A DNA stretch of 64,000 nt from JALORV01 sp963766365 (GTDB lineage: Bacteria; Pseudomonadota; Gammaproteobacteria; Burkholderiales; Burkholderiaceae_F). Positions 1 to 8,474 of the stretch are shown here, one piece after another. Position 1 is the first letter of the stretch, and the number at the start of each line of letters is the position of its first letter. The notes beneath the pieces were generated by a model that did not search any database, was not told the origin of the DNA, and saw nothing but the letters and a program-made list of their open reading frames with translations. The stretch is taken from contig CAVXZK010000013.1 in assembly GCA_963766365.1 (NCBI GenBank), positions 186,001 to 250,000 on the forward strand, written 5' to 3'. A program made the position numbers and the translations under genes.

Positions 1-1
1 C

Positions 2-871
2 ACGCGCATGCATATCTGGACGCGCCTCAAGCCCGAGTCGCGGGGCAAGACCGGGCTGGGCGTGTACGCGGACGGCATGGTCGAACACGACGGGCACATC
101 GGCGAAATGCTCAAGAAGCTCGAGGACTTGGGCATCGCCGACAACACCATCGTCATCTGGACCACCGACAACGGCGCCGAGGTGATGAGCTGGCCCGACG
201 GCGGCGCCACGCCCTTCCGCGGCGAGAAGAACACCAACTGGGAAGGCGGCTACCGCGTGCCCCTGGCGGTGCGCTGGCCCGGCGTGATCAAGCCTGGTGT
301 CGAGATCAACGAGGTCATTTCGCACGAGGACTGGTTCCCCACGCTGATGGCCGCGGTGGGCCAGGCCAACGTCAAGGACGCCCTGATCAAGGGCGCCACC
401 GTGGGCGGCGTGAACTACAAGGTGCACCTCGACGGCTACAACCTGATGCCGGCACTCGCGGCCGCAGGCCAGGAGGCCAAGGGCGGCGAGAAGAAGGTCG
501 AGTGGCCGCGCAAGGAGTTCCTGTACTGGACCGACGACGGCAACCTCGCCGGCCTGCGCTACGATCAGTGGAAAGTGGCTTTCATGGAGCAGCGCGCCCA
601 CGGTTTTGACGTGTGGCAGGAGCCCATGGTGACCCTGCGCCTGCCCAAGATCCTTAGCCTGCGCTCCGATCCCTTCGAGCGCGCCGACCACGAAGGCATG
701 GGCTACCAGCGCTGGCGCATCGACCGCACTTTCTTGATGGTGCCCGCGCAGACCTACGTGGGCAACTGGCTGCAGAGCTTCAAGGACTTTCCGCCGCGCC
801 AGAAGCCGGGCAGCTTCAACCTCGGCGACGCGATGGAGAAGCTTTCCAAGCCGGCGTCCAGCACCAATTGA
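2..871 (+). CDS. Arylsulfatase, C-terminal part (5' end outside window)
   Basis: The reading frame is open from the first bases of the window, so the gene starts upstream. The visible ~290 residues match the second half of a type I sulfatase of the alkaline-phosphatase superfamily. A segment IADNTIVIWTTDNGAE and a later EGGYRVPLAVRWPG are typical of the region that supplies the second set of metal and substrate ligands. The formylglycine motif (CxPxR) would lie upstream and cannot be seen. The family hydrolyses sulfate esters, usually in the periplasm; the substrate cannot be told from this half. The stop is followed 89 bp later by a DUF2092 gene on the same strand. Confidence 0.85.
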   Translation, partial: TRMHIWTRLKPESRGKTGLGVYADGMVEHDGHIGEMLKKLEDLGIADNTIVIWTTDNGAEVMSWPDGGATPFRGEKNTNWEGGYRVPLAVRWPGVIKPGVEINEVISHEDWFPTLMAAVGQANVKDALIKGATVGGVNYKVHLDGYNLMPALAAAGQEAKGGEKKVEWPRKEFLYWTDDGNLAGLRYDQWKVAFMEQRAHGFDVWQEPMVTLRLPKILSLRSDPFERADHEGMGYQRWRIDRTFLMVPAQTYVGNWLQSFKDFPPRQKPGSFNLGDAMEKLSKPASSTN

Positions 872-960
872 CCCAGGGCGGCGCGCGATCGGGACGGACA
901 TCGCGTCAGTCCCGGTCGTACCCGCCGCGCGGTCCGGACCGCCCCACGGAGAAACAGAAG

Positions 961-1731
961 ATGCGAAAGGCAATGATCGCGGGGCTGCTGGCGTCGAGTC
1001 TGGTCGCCCCGGCCCTGCAGGCGCAGACGCCACCGGCCGCAACCAGCGGCTCGGCGGCGTCCAACCCGGTGGCGCCCGGTGCCATCCAGGCGTTGCGGGA
1101 CATGGGCAGCTACCTGCAGTCGCTGTCGCGTTTCGAGGTGACGACCGAAGTCACCGGCGAGCGCGTGCTGGCGGACGGCCAGAAGCTGCAGCACGGTGCC
1201 ACGGCGGTGATGCAGGTGGCACGCCCGAACCGGCTGCGGGCGAAGATGACGAGCGCGCGGTCGGAGCGTGTGCTGGTCTTCAACGGCCGCACTGCAACGC
1301 TGTACACGCCGGCGCAGAAGGTCTACTCGTCGGTGGAAGTCGAGGATACGGTCGGCGGGCTGGTCACGCGGCTGCAGCAGCGTTACGGCGTCGAAGTTCC
1401 GTTGTCCGATCTGTTCCTGTGGGGCACGCCGGCCGCTCCGCTCGATAACATCGAGTCGGCGATGAACGCGGGGCAGGACTTCATCGGCGGCGATCTGTGT
1501 GACCACTACGCGTTCCGGCAGGGCCTGCTCGACTGGCAGATCTGGATTACGACAGGCAACAACCCCCTGCCCCGCAAGATCGTGATCACCAATCGCGCCG
1601 ACGAGGCGCGGCCGCAGTCGGTCTCGCTGATCGACTGGAACCTGAAACCGACGTTCAAGGACTCGATCTTCACTTTCGTTCCGCCGAAGGGCGTCGCGAA
1701 GGCAGAAATCGTTCCGCTGAAGAAGAAGTAA
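961..1731 (+). CDS. DUF2092 family secreted protein
   Basis: The protein has 256 residues. The ATG at 961 is chosen because it follows a GGAG-type ribosome site and opens a clear signal peptide (MRKAMIAGLLASS, cleavage near ALQA-QT). The frame is open further upstream but that part is not signal-like. The mature part reads like DUF2092, a LolA/LolB-like half-barrel: a helix with DMGSYLQSLSRFEVTTEV, repeated beta strands with RLRAKMTSARSERVLVFNGRTA, and a conserved end FVPPKGVAKAEIV. The exact function of the family is unknown; a periplasmic lipid or hydrophobe carrier role is inferred from the fold. Ten bases separate it from the next gene, so the two are probably co-transcribed. Confidence 0.8.
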   Translation: MRKAMIAGLLASSLVAPALQAQTPPAATSGSAASNPVAPGAIQALRDMGSYLQSLSRFEVTTEVTGERVLADGQKLQHGATAVMQVARPNRLRAKMTSARSERVLVFNGRTATLYTPAQKVYSSVEVEDTVGGLVTRLQQRYGVEVPLSDLFLWGTPAAPLDNIESAMNAGQDFIGGDLCDHYAFRQGLLDWQIWITTGNNPLPRKIVITNRADEARPQSVSLIDWNLKPTFKDSIFTFVPPKGVAKAEIVPLKKK

Positions 1732-1741
1732 GGGAGCCGCG

Positions 1742-2227
1742 ATGAAACACATCTTGAGAAATCTTCTTCTCGCACCGTTAGCGGCACTTGTTCTGACCAG
1801 CGTCGCCGTGACCCCGCTGGCCGAGGCGGCCGGCAAGAAGGGCGGCGGTGGTGCGGGCGCCCGCGCCGGCGGCGGCGCCAAGAAGAACGTGCAGGTCAAC
1901 AACAGCAAGAGGGATGTGCGCTCGACCAACGTTCGCAACACGAGCGTCAATAACGTCAACGTCAACAAGAACACCAACGTCAATGTCGACGTTGATCGGC
2001 GCGGCGGTGGGTGCTGCGGCTGGGACAACGACTATCACCCGGTTGCCACGGCGGCCGCGGTTACGGCCACGGTGGCCGTGACTTCGGCGGTCATCGGCTC
2101 GATCGTCAACGCCCCGCCGCCCGGGTGCGTCCCGGTCAACTACGGCGGCTATATCTATCAGCAATGCGGCACGACCTGGTACCAGCCGCAAGGGTCGCAG
2201 TACGTCGTGATCAATCCTCCCTACTGA
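1742..2227 (+). CDS. Secreted Asn/Val-rich hypothetical protein
   Basis: 161 residues with a signal peptide (cleavage near AEA-AG). After a Gly/Ala/Lys-rich stretch, residues ~50-85 alternate Asn and Val (NVNVNKNTNVNVDVD), a pattern that would form a flat beta surface. This is followed by a GGGCC motif, a hydrophobic Ala/Val/Thr segment (~100-122, possibly membrane-associated) and a conserved-looking C-terminus with two Cys and GYIYQQCGTTWYQP. That end resembles the Tyr/Gln-rich tails of small exported proteins found beside DUF2092 and DUF3300 genes. No function is known. An Asn/Val run also occurs in the DUF3300 protein at 10981. Confidence 0.6.
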   Translation: MKHILRNLLLAPLAALVLTSVAVTPLAEAAGKKGGGGAGARAGGGAKKNVQVNNSKRDVRSTNVRNTSVNNVNVNKNTNVNVDVDRRGGGCCGWDNDYHPVATAAAVTATVAVTSAVIGSIVNAPPPGCVPVNYGGYIYQQCGTTWYQPQGSQYVVINPPY

Positions 2228-2276
2228 CGGGACCCTTGCTTCTAGATCAACTACGAACCGTAGCGAGAGGAATCGT

Positions 2277-2741
2277 ATGAAACAGTGGGGACTGGGTCGC
2301 ACCGCGGCCATCTTCGTGCTTGCCACCAGCGTAGCGGCATGTTCCAGCATGGGGTCGATGGGCTCGATGAGTTCTGCGGTCAGCGCCTTCGACCAGTTGG
2401 GTGGCATGAGCAGTGTCAACAAACTGGCCAGCGGGTTCGTGAACTCGTCGCTGAAGGATCCGCGCCTGTCGGGCCTGACCGCGGGCAAGAACATCGATGC
2501 AGCAGCGTCCTCGGCGAAGGTCTCCGATCAGTTGTGCTCGATGCTGGGTGGCGGATGCAAGGCCCCACTCAGCGATGAACAACTCGCTTCTGCTGCCAGC
2601 AAGCTGTCGCCCGACCAGAAGAAAGCGGTCTCCGACAACTTCAGCTCGACACTCGACAGCCTGGCTTCGAACCCGGCGGTTCGAGAGACGGTCACCAAGG
2701 CAATCGGCAGCAAGCTCGGCGGGCTCGGCGGTTTCCTCTAG
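2277..2741 (+). CDS. Lipoprotein with truncated-globin-like sequence lacking haem ligand
   Basis: 154 residues. The N-terminus is a lipoprotein signal with a VAAC lipobox (Cys22), so the product should be membrane-anchored. Residues ~38-140 follow the layout of group 1 truncated haemoglobins: DQLGGMSSVNKLASGFV for the first helices, then KDPRLSGL, then VSDQLCSMLGGGCKAP, which matches the DQ.C...GGPCKY stretch of those globins, then two more helices. The proximal His that should follow (MKxxHxGxxI) is replaced by Ala/Ser. If the similarity is real, the protein cannot bind haem in the usual way. I give the fold moderate weight; it could be an unrelated helical lipoprotein. Confidence 0.55.
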   Translation: MKQWGLGRTAAIFVLATSVAACSSMGSMGSMSSAVSAFDQLGGMSSVNKLASGFVNSSLKDPRLSGLTAGKNIDAAASSAKVSDQLCSMLGGGCKAPLSDEQLASAASKLSPDQKKAVSDNFSSTLDSLASNPAVRETVTKAIGSKLGGLGGFL

Positions 2742-2793
2742 GCAGTCCTCGACGAGCGCGCAATTTCCATGATTCACTTTAGGGAGCGCCACC

Positions 2794-3108
2794 ATGTCTG
2801 AACTCTGGGATAGAGCCAAACAACTCGCGAAAGAAGCCGGCATCGCGGTGTCCGATGCGGGAAAGGCGGTCGCCGATTCGACGGCCGAGGTCACGGACCA
2901 GGCGGCAGCCGCTGCCGGCGCGGCGTGGGACGCGACGAAGGAAACAGCCAGCGCCGCGGCCGACGGTGCGGCCAAGCTGACGGACGACGCCGCCCGGGCC
3001 GCAACCGAAGCGGCCGACAAGACAGCGGCAGTCGCGAGCGATGCCGTCAAGGCCACCAAAGCGGCGACGGCCGAGACCGTCGAGGCCGCGAAGAAGGGCC
3101 TTGCGTGA
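2794..3108 (+). CDS. Ala-rich helical protein (LEA/apolipoprotein-like)
   Basis: 104 residues, no signal peptide, preceded by a TAGGGAG ribosome site. After a short lead (MSELWDRAKQLAKEAG) the protein is almost entirely Ala, Lys, Asp, Thr and Val in an 11-residue-type amphipathic pattern (AADKTAAVASDAVKATKAAT). This is the composition of LEA-like or apolipoprotein-like helices that protect membranes or proteins under stress. Low complexity makes homology calls unreliable. Its place among GlsB-like and DUF3597 genes suggests a stress or envelope role, which is inference. Confidence 0.6.
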   Translation: MSELWDRAKQLAKEAGIAVSDAGKAVADSTAEVTDQAAAAAGAAWDATKETASAAADGAAKLTDDAARAATEAADKTAAVASDAVKATKAATAETVEAAKKGLA

Positions 3109-3225
3109 TTCCAGGCAGAGCGGGCGCGGGACGCTTGCCTAGGGCGCAGCCTTCAAGCCAAGCCCGGCCTGCCATTCGCCAGTCCTGCCCATTCAATTCG
3201 CTTTAAGGCGGGAGAAATAAAGACC

Positions 3226-3639
3226 ATGGGATTCTTCAGCTCGATACTTGAGAAGTTAGGCTTGAAGTCTGCGCAGGCGGAACCTGTCGCGGCACAGCCG
3301 CCTGCCAGCAGCGCGTCGCCGCTTCCGCCGATTCCTGTCGCGGAGCCGGCTCCTCCGCCGGCTCCGGTCGCGATACCCGTCGTTGATGTAGTCGCCCAGC
3401 TCGAGAAGCTTGCTGCATCGAATCCGCAGAAGCTCAACTGGAAGACGTCGATCGTCGACCTGCTCAAGCTTCTCGACATCGACAGCAGCCTCACCGCACG
3501 TAAGGCATTGGCCACCGAGTTGAACTGCCCAGTCGACTTGATGAGCGATTCGGCGCAGATGAACATGTGGCTTCACAAGACGGTTCTAAAGAGGATTGCC
3601 GACAACGGCGGCAACGTTCCCAAGGACTTGCTCGATTAG
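3226..3639 (+). CDS. DUF3597 domain protein
   Basis: 137 residues. The start MGFFSSILEKLG is followed by a Pro/Ala linker (~20-50) and then the family core: VDVVAQLEKLAASNPQKLNWKTSIVDLLKLLDIDSSLTARKALATELN and a Trp-containing end MNMWLHKTVLKRIADNGG. These match the DUF3597 layout, whose core is a small helical domain of unknown function. Family members often sit beside CsbD, GlsB or lysin-like stress genes. No signal peptide is present, so it is probably cytoplasmic. Confidence 0.85.
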   Translation: MGFFSSILEKLGLKSAQAEPVAAQPPASSASPLPPIPVAEPAPPPAPVAIPVVDVVAQLEKLAASNPQKLNWKTSIVDLLKLLDIDSSLTARKALATELNCPVDLMSDSAQMNMWLHKTVLKRIADNGGNVPKDLLD

Positions 3640-3686
3640 CCGACACGCCCGTGCCGGAATCACAGGTCTTTTAGAGGAGGAAGTGA

Positions 3687-3956
3687 ATGAACATCATCAC
3701 TTGGCTTGCCATCGGCGGCGTGATCGGCTGGATCGCCAGCATGATCATGAAGACGAACGCCGAACAGGGCATGGTTCTCAACGTCATCGTCGGCATCATC
3801 GGTGCGATGCTCGGCGGCTGGCTGGTCGCTCCGCTCCTCGGTGCGGGAACCGTCAGCCAGGGCGACTTCAGCGCCGGCGGACTGATCGTCTCGCTGGTCG
3901 GAGCCATCATTCTGCTGGCCATCGTCAATCTGTTCCGGCGCGGCAAAGTCCGCTAG
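3687..3956 (+). CDS. GlsB/YeaQ/YmgE family stress-response membrane protein
   Basis: 89 residues with three hydrophobic segments and the family signature: IGGVIGWIASMIMKTNAEQG near the N-terminus, then NVIVGIIGAMLGGWLV and a last helix GLIVSLVGAIILLAIVNLFRRG. The start follows an AGAGGAGG ribosome site, the strongest in this run. Members (once called transglycosylase-associated proteins) are small inner-membrane proteins induced by stationary phase, acid or oxidative stress; their molecular role is not settled. The gene continues the same-strand run of small stress-type genes. Confidence 0.9.
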   Translation: MNIITWLAIGGVIGWIASMIMKTNAEQGMVLNVIVGIIGAMLGGWLVAPLLGAGTVSQGDFSAGGLIVSLVGAIILLAIVNLFRRGKVR

Positions 3957-4090
3957 GTCACGCGCATTGGTAGCCACGCGCGCACACTGAGTCTGCCCGG
4001 CGCCGACCTTCTTCATTGCTGCTCCGTCGCCATCGACTTCTCCGGTGAACGGCGCGCTTCCCACAAACACACCGCCCTCGGAGGTAGTTC

Positions 4091-5095
4091 ATGGCCAACC
4101 TGTTCGAATCGTTCTCGTCTGCGATCAACCCAGAGATCGTGTCCGCCCTCGGTAAGGCCCTCGGCACCGATACCTCGGCCATCAACCAGGGCCTGTCCGC
4201 AGCCGCCCCGCTGCTGATGGGCAGCATGAGCCAAATGGCAAGCTCGCCGTCGGGCGCCGCATCGCTGCTCAAGATGCTGCCGCAGGACAGCGGCGGTCTG
4301 CTCGGCGGCTTCGGCAACCTCACCAGCCTGATCAGCAACCTGTTCAGCGGCAGCGGGCCGACCGGCAACAGCATGTTGTCGTCACTGTTTGGCCCGGGCC
4401 TCAATGCCATCGGCGGGTCGCTGACCAAGGCTCTCGGCTTCAACGTCATGCCGCTGCTCGGCATGGCCGCCCCCGCATTGATGGGCCTGATCAGCAAGAA
4501 GGTTCAGGCCGACAAGCTCGAGGCGGGTGGACTGGCCGAGGTGCTGAAGCGCGAAACCGAGCAGTTCACGACCAACCCGGCTCACGCGGCGACAATGAAG
4601 TTGGTCAATGAGGCCAGGGCCGCCGGCGACAAGGCTGCAACGGTCATCGCCTCCTACGGCGCGGACTGGACCAATGTGGCCGCCGCACCTGTCGCTGCAT
4701 TGCTGGCGGTGTCGAGCTCGGATCTCGACGGCCCCTTCGACACGATGAAGGAGGTCAAGGCCGCCCAAGCGGCGCTGCTCGATGCGGCGAAGACCGCGCC
4801 CGCGGGCTCGGCCCTCTCGGCTGCGTTCGGTGGCGGCCTCACACAGGACGCGCTGAAGTCGGTGCGTGACATGGCGAAGGATCGCGACTCGCTGACGCGG
4901 CTGATCGCCGACGCCACAGCAGCGGTGAAGCAGCGTTCACCAGGAGAACTGGACGCGTTCAAGACAGCGATCCGTTCGATCGGCAAGGCCACGGCTGAAG
5001 CCGCCAAGGAAGGCGGCTTCCTCGGTATCGGCGGCACGCTGGTCAGCGACGACGAAAAGTCGGCGCTGGCGAAGATCGAAGCCGCTATGGCCTAG
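4091..5095 (+). CDS. DUF937 family protein
   Basis: 334 residues. The N-terminal ~150 residues have the repeated helical pattern of DUF937 (YidB-like): ALGTDTSAINQGLSAAAPLLMGSM, then a Gly/Ser/Leu-rich stretch (GGLLGGFGNLTSLISNLF) and GMAAPALMGLISKKV. The C-terminal half is helical and polar (ESERD-type) with no domain I recognise. A GGAGG site sits upstream of the ATG. Function is unknown. The gene closes the run that begins with DUF2092. Confidence 0.8.
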   Translation: MANLFESFSSAINPEIVSALGKALGTDTSAINQGLSAAAPLLMGSMSQMASSPSGAASLLKMLPQDSGGLLGGFGNLTSLISNLFSGSGPTGNSMLSSLFGPGLNAIGGSLTKALGFNVMPLLGMAAPALMGLISKKVQADKLEAGGLAEVLKRETEQFTTNPAHAATMKLVNEARAAGDKAATVIASYGADWTNVAAAPVAALLAVSSSDLDGPFDTMKEVKAAQAALLDAAKTAPAGSALSAAFGGGLTQDALKSVRDMAKDRDSLTRLIADATAAVKQRSPGELDAFKTAIRSIGKATAEAAKEGGFLGIGGTLVSDDEKSALAKIEAAMA

Positions 5096-5192
5096 CGGGC
5101 CCTTCCCGGCTCGCGGCTCCCAGGGCGCACCGGCGGTGGTCGCGCGCATTTTCATTGCCCGCTGAATCCGGCGTCCGCATCGTTCGAGCACC

Positions 5193-6161
5193 GTGAGCGG
5201 CAGCGCGTTCCTTTGTCGAGTCGTCGCAACGTTCCTGGTGCTCACCGGCGTACACGAGGCCGCGCTGGCGCAACTCAGCATCGGCGACTTTCAGCTCATT
5301 GGCGCCAACGTGCAGAAGCGCGCCAACGGCGTGCTGGCGCTGATGGGCTACGCCCTGACCCCGGACGTCACGACCGGCTCTCTGTCGATCAGCGACTCGG
5401 CGGCGAGCAATCCTTCTTTCCGCCTGACCACCCTCGGCGGCGGCTTTACCTGGAGCCGCGAGTTCCCGCTGTATTTCGAGGGCACCGCCGCCTACAGCCG
5501 CTACGACCCAACCTTCGTCGCGAGCAACGGCCAGGAGCAGCGCGTGGTGCCGGTCAAGTGGAATACCGTCAACGGCACCGGTGGTGTCGGCTGGGACTTC
5601 TTCCTGACCGAGGAGCTGCGGCTGCGGCCGATCTTCAACTTCTCGCTCGGCCATGTCGAGAGCGACGTGTCGGTCGCCAGCCGGGTCCTCGAGAGCCTGA
5701 CCGGCGTCGAGATCGACTTCGTGCGCAACGGCCGGCTCAACGCCTACGGGCTGGGCGGCGCGCTGATGCTCGACTACGAGCACTACCGCACCGATTACGA
5801 GATCGACGTCGAGCTGCGCTACACAGCGATCCGGCTGCGGTCGACCAGCGGCTCGTCGGAGGCCGTGCAGGGCAGCGCCACTACCGAGAGCGCCAGCCTG
5901 TGGTCACGCTGGCGGGCACCGCTGGGCGGGTTGAAGCTGCTCGACCGTCCGCTGCGCTATGTGCTCGAGTTCTCGCACTCGCGCTACATGGGTGACGAGT
6001 CCGCCGTGCTGGGCATCGACTATCTCAGCACGGTCGGCCTCGGGCTTGAGCTGGATTCGAGCAAATATCCCGTGATCGTGGCGCGGACGCGGCTGATGTT
6101 CCGCTACACCTTCTCGCCGTACGTGAGTGGCCCTTCGATCGGGCTGGCGGTGAGCTTCTGA
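5193..6161 (+). CDS. Predicted outer-membrane beta-barrel protein
   Basis: 322 residues from a GTG start; no ATG gives the signal peptide. The leader ends at AALA-QL. The mature part is a series of short alternating strands separated by polar turns (FTWSREFPLYFEGTAAYSRY, RPIFNFSLGHVES, ALMLDYEHYRTDYEIDVELRYTAIRL) and ends in Phe (IGLAVSF), the signal read by the BAM insertion machinery. I recognise no specific transporter or adhesin family, so the cargo or role is unknown. It lies 6 bp upstream of an inner-membrane protein gene and is probably co-transcribed with it. Confidence 0.65.
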   Translation: MSGSAFLCRVVATFLVLTGVHEAALAQLSIGDFQLIGANVQKRANGVLALMGYALTPDVTTGSLSISDSAASNPSFRLTTLGGGFTWSREFPLYFEGTAAYSRYDPTFVASNGQEQRVVPVKWNTVNGTGGVGWDFFLTEELRLRPIFNFSLGHVESDVSVASRVLESLTGVEIDFVRNGRLNAYGLGGALMLDYEHYRTDYEIDVELRYTAIRLRSTSGSSEAVQGSATTESASLWSRWRAPLGGLKLLDRPLRYVLEFSHSRYMGDESAVLGIDYLSTVGLGLELDSSKYPVIVARTRLMFRYTFSPYVSGPSIGLAVSF

Positions 6162-6167
6162 CGATCG

Positions 6168-7334
6168 ATGTCGGCCGTTACAGTGCCCCACTTCGAGCTG
6201 ACGCGCGGCGACGTTCTGTTCCGCCTGCAGCGCCGGCTCGGTCTTCTGCCCGCCGAAGGGGCGGGCCTGCTACGGCGTGCGCTGTTCTGGTCCATGCTCG
6301 GGTGGCTGCCGATCGCGGTGTGGTCGGCCGTTACGCACCGTGCGCTGGCGGGCGCCGCCGGGGAGCCGCTGCTGGCGCACTTCGGAGTGCATGCGCGTCT
6401 GCTGGTCGCTGTGCCACTGCTGATACTCGCCGAAGGTCCTGTCAATGCACTGACCGCGCTCTTGCTGCGCTACTTCAGCGAGTCGGGGCTGGTGCCGGAC
6501 GAGCGACAGGCCGCACTGTCGACTTGTGTACAGCGCGTGCTCCGGCTGCGGGACGCGAACTGGCCCTGGGCGTTGATGCTGGCTGCCGCGCTCGCGCTCG
6601 GAAGTTACTCGCAAGCCATGGATCGGTCGCACGAGGTCGACTGGGCGGCGACCGGGCCCGGTGAACTGGGCTTCGGGGGCTACTGGTACCTGTACGTCGG
6701 CCGCACGATCTTTCTGGTGCTGGTGTTCGGCTGGATCTGGCGCATCGCCCTGCTGACGATCCTCCTTGCGCGCATTGCACGACTGGGTCTTGCGCTGGTG
6801 CCGACCCACCCGGATCGCGCCGCCGGACTGGGCATTCTCGAGCGTCTTCCTGCCGCGTTTGCCCCGGTGGCACTGGCCGTGTCGGTGGTGCTGGCTGCGC
6901 GCTGGGGGCATGACGTCGTCTATCACGGCCTGACGCTCGCTTCCATCAAGGCGCAGATGATTCTGTTCATCGTGCTTTGCGCCACGGCGTTCTGCCTGCC
7001 TGCGCTTGCATTCGTCGGGCCCATGAAACGCGCGCGGCAGCGCGCACTGCTGGACTACGGCATGCTGATCGGACGCCAGGGACGGCTGCTGCACCGCCGC
7101 TGGATCGAAGGCTGCGAGACGGGCGCTCAGCCGCTGCTCGACGCCCCGGAACTCGGCTCGGCCGCCGATACTGCGGCGCTCTACGGCGCCGTGCGCGCAA
7201 TGCGCACAGTACCGTTCGGTGTCGCTGCCCTGGTGCCGGTCGCAGTCGCTGCGGCGCTGCCCATGGTGGCGCTGATGGCACTGAAGATGCCGGTAGCGGA
7301 GATTCTCGGGAAACTTTTGCATGCGGTACTTTGA
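6168..7334 (+). CDS. Hypothetical multi-pass inner-membrane protein
   Basis: 388 residues with about six hydrophobic helices: ALFWSMLGWLPIAVWSAV, LLVAVPLLILAEG, WALMLAAALALGS, IFLVLVFGWIWRIALL, PVALAVSVVLAARW and a C-terminal pair. The N-terminal ~25 residues are cytoplasmic and contain a basic LQRRLGL segment. I know no named family for it. Its start lies 6 bp after the outer-membrane barrel gene, so the two may work as a pair, but that is inference from position only. Confidence 0.6.
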   Translation: MSAVTVPHFELTRGDVLFRLQRRLGLLPAEGAGLLRRALFWSMLGWLPIAVWSAVTHRALAGAAGEPLLAHFGVHARLLVAVPLLILAEGPVNALTALLLRYFSESGLVPDERQAALSTCVQRVLRLRDANWPWALMLAAALALGSYSQAMDRSHEVDWAATGPGELGFGGYWYLYVGRTIFLVLVFGWIWRIALLTILLARIARLGLALVPTHPDRAAGLGILERLPAAFAPVALAVSVVLAARWGHDVVYHGLTLASIKAQMILFIVLCATAFCLPALAFVGPMKRARQRALLDYGMLIGRQGRLLHRRWIEGCETGAQPLLDAPELGSAADTAALYGAVRAMRTVPFGVAALVPVAVAAALPMVALMALKMPVAEILGKLLHAVL

Positions 7335-7423
7335 GCCACGTCCGGACGCGGCCGGGCTCCGCCGCCGGCGGCGCTGTTCTCGCGCCGGCGCCCCTTGACC
7401 CCATCTGACTAAAGGAACCCCAC

Positions 7424-8416
7424 GTGCTTGCCCGCGTGCTGACCCCGATGATTCTCGCTGCCGGCCTGCTGGCCGCTGCACCGGCCAGGGCCCAGGTCGA
7501 TCCGCTGCCATCCTGGAATGACGGCGCCGCCAAGGCGCGCATCGTCGCCTTCGTGCGCGCCGTCACCGAGCCTGGCAGCAAGGACTTCGTGCCGCCAGCC
7601 GAGCGCATCGCGGTGTTCGACAACGACGGCACGCTGTGGGCCGAGCAGCCCGCCTACTTCCAGCTCGCGTTTGCAGTCGACCGGGCACAGGCCGTCATCG
7701 CAAAGAATCCGGACCTGGCGAAACGGCCGTCGCTGCGTGCGGCAGCGAAGCGCGACATGAAGGCGCTGGCCGCCACCGGCGAGAAAGGCATCGCGGAGCT
7801 GCTGGCCGTCACGCATGCGGGCATGACGACAGAGGAGTTCGCCGCGATCGTGCGCGAGTGGGTCAGGACCGCAAAGCACCCGACGCTGAAGCGGCCCTAC
7901 ACGGAGCTGACCTACGCGCCGATGCGTGAGCTGCTTGACTACCTGCGCGCCAACGGCTTCCAGACCTGGATCGTCTCCGGTGGCGGCGTCGAGTTCATGC
8001 GCGTGATCACCGAGGAACTCTACGGTGTGCCGCCGCAGCAGGTGGTCGGCTCGAGTATCAAGACCCGGTACGAAGTCCGCAACGGGCAGCCCGCGATCGT
8101 GCGGCTGCCGGAGATCGACTTCATCGACGACAAGGCCGGCAAGCCGATTGGCATCCACAAGGCGATCGGCCGCCGTCCGGTGGCCGCCTTCGGCAATTCG
8201 GACGGCGACTTCGAGATGCTCGAATGGACCACCGCACCGCCGGGCGCCCGCCTCGGCGTGATCGTGCACCACGACGATGCCGCGCGTGAGTTTGCCTACG
8301 ATCGCAGCTCGCACATCGGCAAGCTGGCGCGCGGTCTCGACGAGGCGCCGCAGCGCGGCTGGACCGTCGTCAGCATGAGGAACGACTGGAAGACCGTGTT
8401 CGCGCCGCAACGCTGA
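7424..8416 (+). CDS. Secreted HAD-superfamily hydrolase
   Basis: 330 residues from a GTG that follows AAAGGAA. A signal peptide (cleavage near ARA-QV) implies periplasmic action. All HAD motifs are visible: motif I FDNDGTLW with the nucleophile and acid Asp, motif II at TWIVSGGGVEF, a Lys for motif III, and motif IV FGNSDGDFEML. The long segment between motifs I and II is a helical cap (C1 type). Members are phosphatases of unknown substrate. An export signal on a HAD protein suggests scavenging of phosphate from small esters, which is inference. Confidence 0.85.
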   Translation: MLARVLTPMILAAGLLAAAPARAQVDPLPSWNDGAAKARIVAFVRAVTEPGSKDFVPPAERIAVFDNDGTLWAEQPAYFQLAFAVDRAQAVIAKNPDLAKRPSLRAAAKRDMKALAATGEKGIAELLAVTHAGMTTEEFAAIVREWVRTAKHPTLKRPYTELTYAPMRELLDYLRANGFQTWIVSGGGVEFMRVITEELYGVPPQQVVGSSIKTRYEVRNGQPAIVRLPEIDFIDDKAGKPIGIHKAIGRRPVAAFGNSDGDFEMLEWTTAPPGARLGVIVHHDDAAREFAYDRSSHIGKLARGLDEAPQRGWTVVSMRNDWKTVFAPQR

Positions 8417-8474
8417 CAGCCTATGGTAGGGACGTAACATCCCGCCGTCAGAGACCCTGCATAGCGAACACCCT

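Noticed and set aside
754..2028. Minus-strand open frame across the sulfatase end and the DUF2092 gene
   Set aside because: Low complexity and Arg-rich; it overlaps well-supported plus-strand genes.
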